A stretch of DNA of 5,570 bases from an uncultured Emergencia sp. GTDB taxonomy: Bacteria; Bacillota; Clostridia; Peptostreptococcales; Anaerovoracaceae. Under the pieces are notes generated by a model that was not told the origin of the DNA, searched no databases, and saw nothing but the letters and a program-made list of their open reading frames with translations. The DNA is taken from contig CABSEO010000159.1 in NCBI GenBank assembly GCA_902476665.1, forward strand, positions 1-5,570, read 5' to 3'. This document shows positions 1-5,570 of the stretch, one piece after another (position 1 is the first letter of the stretch; each line of letters begins with the position of its first letter). Position numbers and translations under genes: made by a program.

Positions 1-455
1 CTGCTGCATCCGGCAGCAAAGCGTTTGTCCTTGAACTTTTTTTTCAGGGATTTCAGATCCATATCTTTGCAACTCTTGGATGGACGAAGAATCACAGCCG
101 CGCCTATGAGGCCGGTCAGTTCATCTACCGCAAAGAGAATTTTTTCCATTTCGTGTTCCGGAGCAATGTCACAGCATTCACCGTATCCGTGAGAACAAAT
201 CGCATGGATCATATCTTCCTCTACGCCTGCTTCACGGAGCAGCTCAGGTGCCTTGATGCAGTGCTCATCGGGCCACATTTCGAAGTCAATGTCGTGGAGC
301 AGTCCGCAAATACCCCAGAAATCGACATCTTCACCATAACCATGCTTTTCGGCCAGATAGCGCATAACGGCTTCTACTGTCAGACCATGGTGAATGTGAA
401 AGTCGTCCTTGTTGTATTTTTTTAAAAGTTCTAAAGCTTCTTCTCTCGTAATCAT
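1..455 (-). CDS. HD-domain (HDIG-type) hydrolase, C-terminus cut by window edge
   Basis: Probable metal-dependent phosphohydrolase of the small HD-domain family; the substrate is unknown. Translation from the ATG at 455 gives 151 residues with no stop before the window edge, so the protein continues outside. The visible HD-type residues are an N-terminal His cluster (HIHHGLTVEAVM, about 20-31), the HD pair in GLLHDIDF (about 51-58, H54/D55), a downstream His in ICSHGYGE (about 86-93) and a late Asp in AVDELTGLI (about 109-117). This is the usual order of metal ligands in the family. The chosen start is preceded on the minus strand by AGGAAG about 8 nt upstream. It lies downstream of, and collinear with, the EamA transporter gene, but a hairpin and a separate promoter lie between them, so it is probably transcribed on its own. 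The family assignment is firm. The biological role (nucleotide, cyclic nucleotide or other phosphoester) cannot be read from the sequence. Confidence 0.88.
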   Translation of the reverse strand, partial: MITREEALELLKKYNKDDFHIHHGLTVEAVMRYLAEKHGYGEDVDFWGICGLLHDIDFEMWPDEHCIKAPELLREAGVEEDMIHAICSHGYGECCDIAPEHEMEKILFAVDELTGLIGAAVILRPSKSCKDMDLKSLKKKFKDKRFAAGCS

Positions 456-492
456 GGGATTCACTTCCTGTTCTATAGATTTCAATATGATT

Positions 493-521
493 AGTATACG
501 CTAAAATACTCAGCCTTTCAA
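493..521 (-). promoter_or_regulatory. Putative sigma-A promoter of the HD hydrolase gene
   Basis: Read on the minus strand, TTGAAA (516-521) is followed after exactly 17 nt by TATACT (493-498). This is a good match to the vegetative consensus at ideal spacing. It is about 40 nt upstream of the HD gene start and its ribosome binding site. The -35 hexamer coincides with the loop of the hairpin at 502-535, and the spacer uses one arm of the stem. This is a prediction from consensus only. Confidence 0.6.
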
Positions 522-535
522 GGCTGAGTATTTTA
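502..535 (-). terminator. Hairpin terminator downstream of the EamA transporter gene
   Basis: This is a perfect inverted repeat: a 16-bp stem around a 2-nt centre, which in RNA would open to a loop of about 6 nt. The GC core is CTCAGCC/GGCTGAG, flanked by AT pairs. On the minus strand it starts about 30 nt after the transporter stop codon and ends in TATTTT, a short U-rich tail partly inside the stem. This fits an intrinsic terminator for the transporter mRNA. On the plus strand the stem is followed by A residues, so it should not terminate in that direction. Confidence 0.75.
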
Positions 536-565
536 AAAAATAAATCTGAAGTATTTAAGCAATTT

Positions 566-1492
566 TTATTTTGCTGAAAGTTTTTCATCTTTTGAAGGAA
601 GCTGAGGAATCACTACAGCAATAAAGATGACTACACAGCCGAGACCTTCCAGCAGAGTCAGTCTTTCTCCCAGTAACAGTGCTCCGAAAATGACGGAGAA
701 TACAGATTCCAGACTCATGATTAATGACGCCACACTTGGTTCAGCATGTTTCTGTCCGAGAACCTGACAGGTATAGGCTACGCCGGAAGAGAAGACACCG
801 CAGTACAGAATCGGCAGCCAGCAGTCTACAATATCTGCCCAAACCGGATTCTCAAAGATAAACATGCAGATAATACCGATGATGCCGCAGAACAGAAACT
901 GAATGCAGGACAGCTTGATTCCATCACATTTTGGAGAAAAGTGGTCTACCACCAGAATGTGACATGAAAATGCCACGGCACAGATGAGAACGAAGAATTC
1001 GCCTGTATGCAGTGTAAAACCTTCTCCTTTTCCTGCCATGGTCAGCAGATAGAAACCTAAAGCACCTAGTGCTATGCAGCCCCACACGACAGGTTTTACT
1101 TTCTGCTTTAAGAACAGACCGAGGATAGGTACGATAACGATGTAAAGAGATGTGATAAAACCGGCTTTGCCGGCATCAGCATCAAAATATAATCCGAACT
1201 GCTGCAGCGTAGAGGCGATGCACAGGGCCAGACCACAGCACAGACCGCCTACGAGAAGCGTTTTCTTTTCTGCCTGACGTTCTTCCTCTGATTTTTTTTC
1301 TGCATTCTCCTCACCGTTGATTTTTTTGAAAATAAAGATGACAGGAATGAGAACCAGTCCTCCGATCAGCATACGAATGCCGTTATATGTAAACGGCTCA
1401 AGCACTGCGCCCGCTTTTTGGGCAACAAATGCGGACCCCCAGATTACGGCGGTGATTAAAAGCAGAATATTGCTTTGCATTTTCTTGTTCAT
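566..1492 (-). CDS. EamA/DMT-superfamily membrane transporter
   Basis: A 308-residue integral membrane protein of the drug/metabolite transporter superfamily, with about ten predicted hydrophobic segments arranged as two EamA repeats. Repeat one begins with the typical AVIWGSAFVAQK (about 15-26). Repeat two ends with a family-typical segment at about 261-276 (LESVFSVIFGALLLGE) and a last helix at about 282-297. The length is normal for the family. A charged Glu/Lys-rich cytoplasmic-looking loop (about 57-78) separates helices two and three and is longer than usual. The C-terminus is short and polar. The start at 1492 is supported on the minus strand by AAGGAA about 8 nt upstream. The gene is divergent from the cobalamin operon. 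The substrate is unknown: EamA proteins export or import amino acids, nucleotides, drugs and other metabolites, and the position next to cob genes does not show that it carries a cobalamin precursor. Confidence 0.9.
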   Translation of the reverse strand: MNKKMQSNILLLITAVIWGSAFVAQKAGAVLEPFTYNGIRMLIGGLVLIPVIFIFKKINGEENAEKKSEEERQAEKKTLLVGGLCCGLALCIASTLQQFGLYFDADAGKAGFITSLYIVIVPILGLFLKQKVKPVVWGCIALGALGFYLLTMAGKGEGFTLHTGEFFVLICAVAFSCHILVVDHFSPKCDGIKLSCIQFLFCGIIGIICMFIFENPVWADIVDCWLPILYCGVFSSGVAYTCQVLGQKHAEPSVASLIMSLESVFSVIFGALLLGERLTLLEGLGCVVIFIAVVIPQLPSKDEKLSAK

Positions 1493-1660
1493 ATTATCAA
1501 TTCCTTTTTATTTATAGTGTTCACTTGGTATAGACAATTATATTAAAAACAGTGAAATTTTACAAGATAAGAAACTTTTTTTTTATACAAAAATATGATA
1601 AGATAATTGTATTGTGAACAACGTAATGTATGATTTATATGTTAAGAGAGAGGACAAGAA
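1493..1660. promoter_or_regulatory. Divergent intergenic region between the transporter gene and the cob operon
   Basis: This 168-bp AT-rich region must hold the promoters of both divergent units. The minus-strand promoter is listed separately. For the plus strand no single good promoter stands out. The candidates are GATAAT (1602-1607) with a T-rich -35 region, and TTGTGA (1613-1618) followed 17 nt later by TTATAT (1636-1641). Paired inverted elements are present: ACAATTAT (1534-1541) with ATAATTGT (1603-1610), and TGTTCAC (1518-1524) with GTGAACA (1614-1620). A run of nine T (1576-1584) has no hairpin in front of it. I see no cobalamin riboswitch core or other large leader RNA. The cobT ribosome binding site is GAGAGG just upstream of 1661. 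Confidence 0.45.
1537..1565 (-). promoter_or_regulatory. Putative promoter of the EamA transporter gene
   Basis: On the minus strand, TTGTAA (1560-1565), a 17-nt spacer and a perfect TATAAT (1537-1542) point toward the transporter start about 45 nt downstream. The -35 matches four of six consensus positions. This is a consensus-based prediction. Confidence 0.55.
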
Positions 1661-2794
1661 ATGAGTGATGAAAAAAGACTGTTTGAACTGATTGGGCAGA
1701 TTGAAGATCTGGACGAGCAGGCCATGATCGCGGCAAAGGATCGGCAGGATTATCTGGCAAAACCTCCAGGAAGTCTTGGGCGTCTTGAAGATATCTCCAT
1801 TAAAATTGCAGGCATTACAGGAAAATATATGGATAATGATGTGACCAGACAGTGTATTGTCATCATGTCTGCTGATAACGGAGTTGTAGCGGAGGGAGTT
1901 GCTTCTGCACCTCAGTCTGTTACTCTGTCACAGACCATTAACTTTACAAGAAGATATACAGGAGTGAGCTCCATGGCCAAGTATTTCGGAATCGATCTTC
2001 TGGTTACCGATGTAGGGGTTGCCATGGAGATTCCGCAGGAACTTTATACAGATTCCATGCTGACAGAGGAAGGCCGGATTCCTGTTAAAATCGTAAACAG
2101 GAGAATTGCCAACGGAACACGGAATTTGGCAAAGGAAGCTGCCATGACAAGAGAACAGGCGGTGAAGGCGCTGCTGATTGGATTTGAGGCGGCAGAGGCA
2201 GCCAAGAAAGCCGGTGTACAGCTTCTGGGAATCGGGGAAATGGGTATCGGCAATACGACTACCAGTTCAGCTCTGCTTAGTGCGCTGACCGGACTGCCTG
2301 CAAAACAGGTAGTTGGCAGAGGGGGCGGCCTCAATGATGAAGGTCTTGCGAAAAAACTGAAAATTGTTGATGATGCGGTAAACAGCTGGTGCATGGGGGA
2401 CCCTATTGAAAAGCTGGCGAAAGTGGGCGGATTTGATATTTGCGCCATGACAGGTGCTTTTCTGGGTGCTGCAGTACACAGAATTCCTGTTGTTATTGAC
2501 GGTTTTATTTCTGTGGTCGCTGCCTGCTATGCAAAAGAACTGAATCCTAAGGTAGTGAATTATATGTTTGCTTCGCACAAGTCCTACGAGATCGGTTATC
2601 AGTCTGCTATGGACAGATTGGGCCTTATTCCTATGTTCGATCTGGGCATGCGTCTTGGTGAAGGCAGCGGATGCCCCATTGCCTTTAAGATCATTGAGAC
2701 AGCGGTAGCGTCTATGAATCTGATGAAATCTCTGGAAGAGGCTTCTATTAACGGCGATTATCTGGAAGAAATCAGAAGGGAAAATTTATTCTAA
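1661..2794 (+). CDS. cobT: CobT, nicotinate-nucleotide--dimethylbenzimidazole phosphoribosyltransferase
   Basis: Cytoplasmic enzyme that transfers the phosphoribosyl group of nicotinate mononucleotide to 5,6-dimethylbenzimidazole, giving alpha-ribazole 5'-phosphate and nicotinate. This is the lower-ligand half of cobalamin nucleotide-loop assembly. The 377-residue length is close to the family norm of about 350. Family signatures run end to end: KPPGSLGRLE (34-43), SADNGV with the following ASAPQ segment (70-84), GIGEMGIGNTTTSSAL (190-205), GRGGGLND (219-226), FASHKSYEIGY (303-313) and GEGSGC (333-338). The Glu in the last motif (E334) corresponds to the catalytic Glu317 of the Salmonella enzyme. 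The N-terminus starts with an acidic helix typical of clostridial members. The start is supported by a GAGAGG-type site about 7 nt upstream. Its stop codon overlaps the cobU ATG by one base (TAATG), so the two are probably translationally coupled. It is the first gene of the operon. Confidence 0.97.
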   Translation: MSDEKRLFELIGQIEDLDEQAMIAAKDRQDYLAKPPGSLGRLEDISIKIAGITGKYMDNDVTRQCIVIMSADNGVVAEGVASAPQSVTLSQTINFTRRYTGVSSMAKYFGIDLLVTDVGVAMEIPQELYTDSMLTEEGRIPVKIVNRRIANGTRNLAKEAAMTREQAVKALLIGFEAAEAAKKAGVQLLGIGEMGIGNTTTSSALLSALTGLPAKQVVGRGGGLNDEGLAKKLKIVDDAVNSWCMGDPIEKLAKVGGFDICAMTGAFLGAAVHRIPVVIDGFISVVAACYAKELNPKVVNYMFASHKSYEIGYQSAMDRLGLIPMFDLGMRLGEGSGCPIAFKIIETAVASMNLMKSLEEASINGDYLEEIRRENLF

Positions 2795-3327
2795 TGAACA
2801 TATTTATCAGTGGCGGCTGTAAAAACGGAAAATCCATGTATGCGCAGAAAGCTGCCCGTTCTATGGCATCTGAACAGAAGGTACCTCTCTATTATCTGGC
2901 TACGATGATTCCCTCTGATGATGAAGACAGGGCACGGATTGTCCGTCATCTTTCTGAGCGGGAAGGCTGGGGATTTGAAACAGTTGAGCAGGGCAGAAAT
3001 ATCTGCAAAGCACTTGACCGTACGGATTCTAGCGGAGTATTTCTCCTGGACAGCGTTACAGCTTTGCTTTCTAACGAAATGTTTCTGCCGGGCGGCAGAG
3101 TGGATTTGAGTGCAGGAGAGAGACTCTGTGAAGAGCTGACTGTCTTTGCGGAGAAGACGGGAAATACAGTTTTTGTGTCTGACTACATCTACTCGGACAG
3201 CCGCATTTTTGATGTTTATACGGAACAGTACAGAGAGGCTCTGGCTATGATAGACAGAAGAATGGCGCAGATCTGTCAAAGAGTTACGGAGGTGGCATTT
3301 TCCCATCTGTATCAGTATAAACAGTAA
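2794..3327 (+). CDS. cobU: CobU-family adenosylcobinamide kinase / guanylyltransferase, divergent C-terminus
   Basis: Expected to phosphorylate adenosylcobinamide and then transfer GMP to give adenosylcobinamide-GDP, the activated corrinoid half used by CobS. At 177 residues it is the normal CobU length. Visible motifs are the P-loop GGCKNGKS (7-14), the RIVRHLSEREGWGFETVEQ stretch (48-66) holding H52 at the place of the guanylylated histidine (Salmonella His46), and the second-strand region LLDSVTALLSN (84-94). The C-terminal third is unusual. After the VS of the strand at about 128-129, where CobU proteins normally have an NEVG.GIVP-like segment, this protein reads DYIYSDSRIFD. It also ends in AFSHLYQYKQ rather than the usual SGI.(V/L)K(I/L)K tail. 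Helix spacing there still fits the fold (YREALAMIDRRMAQ, about 146-159). A second, short CobU-like protein that keeps exactly these missing motifs is encoded after cobS. It starts inside the cobT stop codon with GAAGGG about 13 nt upstream. Family membership is firm; whether it carries out both activities alone is open. Confidence 0.85.
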   Translation: MNIFISGGCKNGKSMYAQKAARSMASEQKVPLYYLATMIPSDDEDRARIVRHLSEREGWGFETVEQGRNICKALDRTDSSGVFLLDSVTALLSNEMFLPGGRVDLSAGERLCEELTVFAEKTGNTVFVSDYIYSDSRIFDVYTEQYREALAMIDRRMAQICQRVTEVAFSHLYQYKQ

Positions 3328-3386
3328 CAGTATGGATGGCTGTGTCCGGAAATTTTACTAAAGGAGCGAGATTAAGTAAATTACAT

Positions 3387-4142
3387 ATGAAATTTATTAT
3401 CGGTTTTTTTATGGCATGGGGAAATTTTATCACCTTGCCCTGCCCGTATAAGCGGTGGGATGGCAGTTTGAAAAATATGATGCTGGCGTTTCTGCCCTCT
3501 GTAGGTTTTGTTATTGGTCTTCTGTGGGCGGGTTTGTTCTGGATCTTACTGCGTACCGGAATCTCTCCGCTGCTTATCGGCTTTGTGATGATGTTTTATA
3601 TTTTCGCCATCTGCGGGTTTATGCATATGGACGGCTTTATGGACTGCAATGATGCCATTATGTCAAGGCGGCCGCTTGAGGAACGGCAGCGCATCCTGAA
3701 AGATTCCACGGTAGGTGCATTTGCTGTAGTCACTGTTGTTTTCTTATTGCTTGCCTGGTTTGCGGCCATGAATACTGCTATCTATCGGATAGGATATGCA
3801 GATCTGCTGATTCTGCCTGTGGTAAGCAGAGCGATCAGCGGGATCAGTGTACTGATGTATCAGCCCATCGGTCACAGTCAGTATGCTGAGGACTATAAGG
3901 CGGCAGGCAGATGGAAATATCGGCTGGCAGTGCTGGCACAGACAGTTGCTGTATATGGCATAGCAGTACTTCTGGGCGGAGGCTGGCTGAAGCTGCTTGT
4001 TATTGCCGCTGTTATCTGCGGTGCAGGTTTTCTGGCCTGTCTTTATGCAAGAAAACAGCTGGGGGGAATGAGTGGCGATATTGCCGGGTACACCATTTGT
4101 ATCAGTGAACTGGCAGGAGTTTTCGCTTTGGCGATACTTTAG
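3387..4142 (+). CDS. cobS: CobS, adenosylcobinamide-GDP ribazoletransferase (cobalamin synthase)
   Basis: Integral membrane enzyme that condenses adenosylcobinamide-GDP with alpha-ribazole (or its phosphate) to give cobalamin (phosphate) and GMP. From this start it is 251 residues, typical of the family, with about six or seven hydrophobic segments (roughly 33-55, 59-78, 111-130, 138-158, 179-197, 200-219 and the C-terminus). The signature GFMHMDGFMDCNDA (77-90) carries the conserved HxDG..D..DA acidic cluster. It is followed by ERQRILKDSTVGAF (99-112), and near the C-terminus by LGGMSGDIAGY (225-235). The start is uncertain. An in-frame ATG at 3336 would add 17 polar residues and lies 8 nt after the cobU stop, but has no ribosome binding site. 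A good AAAGGAG (3360-3366) sits 20 nt before the ATG at 3387, unusually far. I prefer 3387 because the protein then begins with the hydrophobic N-terminal segment and a family-typical length. The function is firm. Confidence 0.93.
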   Translation: MKFIIGFFMAWGNFITLPCPYKRWDGSLKNMMLAFLPSVGFVIGLLWAGLFWILLRTGISPLLIGFVMMFYIFAICGFMHMDGFMDCNDAIMSRRPLEERQRILKDSTVGAFAVVTVVFLLLAWFAAMNTAIYRIGYADLLILPVVSRAISGISVLMYQPIGHSQYAEDYKAAGRWKYRLAVLAQTVAVYGIAVLLGGGWLKLLVIAAVICGAGFLACLYARKQLGGMSGDIAGYTICISELAGVFALAIL

Positions 4143-4200
4143 AAAAGATTGATACAGCGGAAGAAGCAAGAAAATAAGAAAGGAAAGTTAAGGGAAGATT

Positions 4201-4581
4201 ATGATTTTAATTTTTGGTGGAGCTTATCAGGGAAAACTGGAGTATGCTCTGAAAACGTATCGGCTGACAGAAAAAGATGTATATCACTGTGATCTGGAAA
4301 CCATGGTGATCAATTTTGACAAAAAAGTGATCGACAATCTGGAGCGTTTCATTTTAGCATGCATTAAAGAGGATGTCAGCGCCAGAGAATGTCTGGAAGA
4401 TAACATAGATAAACTGCGGGACAAGATTGTCATCTGCGATGATATTTCTCAGGGAGTCGTGCCTATGGACAAGACGGAGCGGGCATGGAGAGAGATGACG
4501 GGAAGATGTATGACCTATCTGGGACAGGAGGCTGAAGAAGTCATTCGTGTGTTCTGTGGTATCGGCAGTAAGGTGAAGTAA
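4201..4581 (+). CDS. Short second CobU-like protein
   Basis: A 126-residue protein that I assign to the CobU fold family by its two ends. The N-terminus is a P-loop-like MILIFGGAYQGKLEYA (1-16), but the Ser/Thr that should follow GK is Leu13. The C-terminus holds ICDDISQGVVPMDKTERAW (78-96), matching the family's NEVG.GIVPEN..AR.. segment, and it ends in CGIGSKVK (119-126), like the SGI.VKIK tail of CobU. It is about 50 residues shorter than CobU. The missing part is the middle, including the arginine/histidine stretch with the guanylylated His. It lies between cobS and the phosphatase gene, with a purine-rich leader and AAGGGA upstream of the ATG. It may be a partner or regulatory subunit of the upstream CobU, a cobinamide-binding protein, or a degenerate paralogue. 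The conserved ends and the intact frame argue against a dead gene. The exact role is not known to me. Confidence 0.75.
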   Translation: MILIFGGAYQGKLEYALKTYRLTEKDVYHCDLETMVINFDKKVIDNLERFILACIKEDVSARECLEDNIDKLRDKIVICDDISQGVVPMDKTERAWREMTGRCMTYLGQEAEEVIRVFCGIGSKVK

Positions 4582-5570
4582 ATGCGGTCGAGAATTTATC
4601 TGATTCGGCATGGGATTACAGAAGGTAATCTGAGAAAATGGTTTTACGGCAGTGCAGATATCCCTCTGACTGAGAAGGGAATCGCAGAATTGAAAAGACT
4701 GGCGGAAAAAAGAGTTTATCCCCGGATTGATGAGGATGCAGACTGCTATACTACAGGACTGCTGCGGACGGAACAGACCTTTGAGATTCTCTTTGGAAAG
4801 CGCCAAAGGAAAGTTATTGCAGAACTGCAGGAGATGAATTTTGGCCGGTATGAGTGCCATTCTTATGAGGAACTGAAAGACGATGCCCAGTTTTCTGCCT
4901 GGTGCTGGGATGAAAGTGGAGATGCGCCTTTAGACGGAGGAGAAACCCGTAATCAGTTTGCCGCAAGAATAGCAAAGGGGCTGAAAGAGCTTCTGGGATT
5001 TCATCGTCTGAAAGAGCTTTCTCATCGCCACAACGGCAGGGATACTGTGTCGGTTGTTATCTGTCATGGCGGTGTGATTTCTGCAGTGATGCAGCAGTTA
5101 TTTCCTCAGGTAAAGAGCAATCTATGGGACTGGATGCCGGAACCGGGATTTGGATACAGAATTGATTTTAAGGAGGGTGAACCTGTCATGTTTGAAAAAA
5201 TTTCTGAGATAAAAAAACTGGGATTTGGTCTTATGCGTCTTCCAATGAAAGGAGAAGATGTGGATCTGGAGCAGACGAAAGAGATGGTGGACCTGTTTCT
5301 GGCCAAAGGATTTACTTACTTTGACACAGCCTGGGGTTACCTGGACGGAAAATCGGAGAAAGCTGCAAAAATTGCTCTGGTGGATCGCTATCCGAGAGAC
5401 AGTTTTCAGCTCGCCACCAAGTTGCCTGCCTGGTGTGCTTCTACGGAGGAAGAGGCAAAAGCTATGTTTGAAACTTCTTTAAAACGAACAGGTGCAGGCT
5501 ATTTTGACTTCTTCCTGCTCCACAATCTGGGAGATAAGAGGACGCCTTCTTTCGATGACTTTCATATATG
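4582..5570 (+). CDS. CobC-type histidine phosphatase fused in frame to an aldo/keto reductase (3' end cut)
   Basis: One uninterrupted frame of 329 visible codons, open to the window edge. Residues 1 to about 202 form a histidine-phosphatase (phosphoglycerate-mutase-like) domain: LIRHGITEGN with catalytic H10 (7-16), the substrate loop YGSADIPLTEKG (24-35), LLRTEQT (60-66), the acid-donor region ELQEMNFGRYE (81-91) and the second histidine in ICHGGVISAVM (160-170, H162). In this operon it most plausibly acts as alpha-ribazole phosphatase (CobC), removing phosphate from alpha-ribazole phosphate or adenosylcobalamin phosphate. From about 203 the frame becomes an aldo/keto reductase: KLGFGLMRLPM (212-222), FDTAWGY with catalytic Asp/Tyr (247-253), LATKLP with the catalytic Lys (277-282) and FFLLHN with the catalytic His (311-316). 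The start directly abuts the upstream TAA, with AAGGTG about 6 nt before the ATG. No stop codon separates the two domains. This could be a true fusion, or two overlapping proteins with an internal start at 5188. The phosphatase call is firm, the CobC substrate is inferred from context. Confidence 0.85.
   Translation, partial: MRSRIYLIRHGITEGNLRKWFYGSADIPLTEKGIAELKRLAEKRVYPRIDEDADCYTTGLLRTEQTFEILFGKRQRKVIAELQEMNFGRYECHSYEELKDDAQFSAWCWDESGDAPLDGGETRNQFAARIAKGLKELLGFHRLKELSHRHNGRDTVSVVICHGGVISAVMQQLFPQVKSNLWDWMPEPGFGYRIDFKEGEPVMFEKISEIKKLGFGLMRLPMKGEDVDLEQTKEMVDLFLAKGFTYFDTAWGYLDGKSEKAAKIALVDRYPRDSFQLATKLPAWCASTEEEAKAMFETSLKRTGAGYFDFFLLHNLGDKRTPSFDDFHI
5170..5190 (+). promoter_or_regulatory. Internal ribosome binding site and start codon for the reductase part
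   Basis: AAGGAGG (5170-5176), nearly the full anti-16S complement, stands about 11 nt before an in-frame ATG (5188-5190) inside the long phosphatase-reductase frame. Stand-alone aldo/keto reductases of this type normally begin a few residues before a K(L)GFG.MRLP segment, exactly where this ATG lies. The site is therefore probably the original start of a separate reductase gene and may still be used. Confidence 0.6.
5188..5570 (+). other. Aldo/keto reductase part (possible separate product from internal start), truncated by window
   Basis: This is the N-terminal 127 residues of an NAD(P)H-dependent aldo/keto reductase TIM barrel, numbered from the internal ATG. The catalytic tetrad is visible: Asp and Tyr in FDTAWGY (about 46-52), Lys in LATK (about 76-79), His in FLLHN (about 111-115). 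The short start leading straight into LGFGLMRLPM and the end of the visible part (DDFHI) resemble anaerobe reductases that often carry a C-terminal ferredoxin-like iron-sulfur region. That part, if present, is outside the window. Its substrate is unknown, and no step of nucleotide-loop assembly needs such an enzyme. It is listed apart from the fused frame because it may be translated on its own. Confidence 0.75.

Noticed and set aside
153..425. Plus-strand open frame of 90 codons at the left end
   Set aside because: It is antisense to the HD hydrolase, whose motifs are clear, and has no domain or ribosome binding site of note.
1572..1584. T-run as an intrinsic terminator in the divergent intergenic region
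   Set aside because: No GC-rich hairpin precedes the T-run on the plus strand, and no plus-strand gene upstream would need it.
2044..2448. Open frame of 134 codons on the minus strand opposite cobT
   Set aside because: It lies fully inside the well-supported cobT gene, is Ser/Pro/Ala-rich with no recognisable domain, and is best explained as an antisense shadow.
2791..3306. Open frame of 171 codons on the minus strand opposite cobU
   Set aside because: It mirrors almost the whole cobU gene, has no family motif, and the plus-strand frame has a clear P-loop and operon context.
4143..4200. Possible terminator or separate promoter between cobS and the short CobU-like gene
   Set aside because: The gap is purine-rich with no inverted repeat and no convincing -35/-10 pair, so the operon probably continues through it.
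4354..4860. Open frame of 168 codons on the minus strand spanning the end of the short CobU-like gene and the start of the phosphatase gene
   Set aside because: It crosses two real genes on the other strand, shows no domain, and has Cys/His/Ser-rich composition typical of antisense frames.

Overview
The window looks like chromosomal DNA from a low- to mid-GC Firmicute, most likely an anaerobic gut-type Clostridia/Lachnospiraceae member. This rests on protein style (the HD hydrolase, the clostridial-type CobT/CobS, the aldo/keto reductase), AGGA/GGAG-type ribosome binding sites, AT-rich intergenic DNA and tight gene packing. The genus is an inference from general resemblance, not from a search.

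Left part (about 1-1560, minus strand): an HD-domain metal-dependent hydrolase whose C-terminus lies outside the window, and upstream of it an EamA/DMT-type 10-TM transporter. The two are separated by a strong hairpin (502-535) that should terminate the transporter transcript. The best promoter for the HD gene overlaps this hairpin, with its -35 box in the loop.

Middle and right part (about 1600-5570, plus strand): a compact cobalamin nucleotide-loop assembly operon, cobT - cobU - cobS - a short second CobU-like gene - a CobC-type histidine phosphatase. CobT makes alpha-ribazole phosphate from dimethylbenzimidazole and nicotinate mononucleotide. CobU activates adenosylcobinamide to the GDP derivative. 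CobS joins the two halves in the membrane, and the phosphatase would remove the remaining phosphate. No corrin-ring genes are visible, so by itself this segment supports late assembly or cobinamide salvage. The genes are nearly contiguous (1-nt overlap, 0-nt gap, short gaps), consistent with one transcript and translational coupling. No cobalamin riboswitch is recognisable in front of cobT.

Two things stand out. First, the two CobU-like proteins that flank cobS have lost different, roughly complementary parts of the family's motif set. Second, the phosphatase reading frame has no stop codon and runs straight into a complete-looking aldo/keto reductase N-terminal half. This makes an apparent phosphatase-reductase fusion, with a strong internal ribosome binding site just before the natural reductase start. 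The reductase is cut by the right edge of the window.
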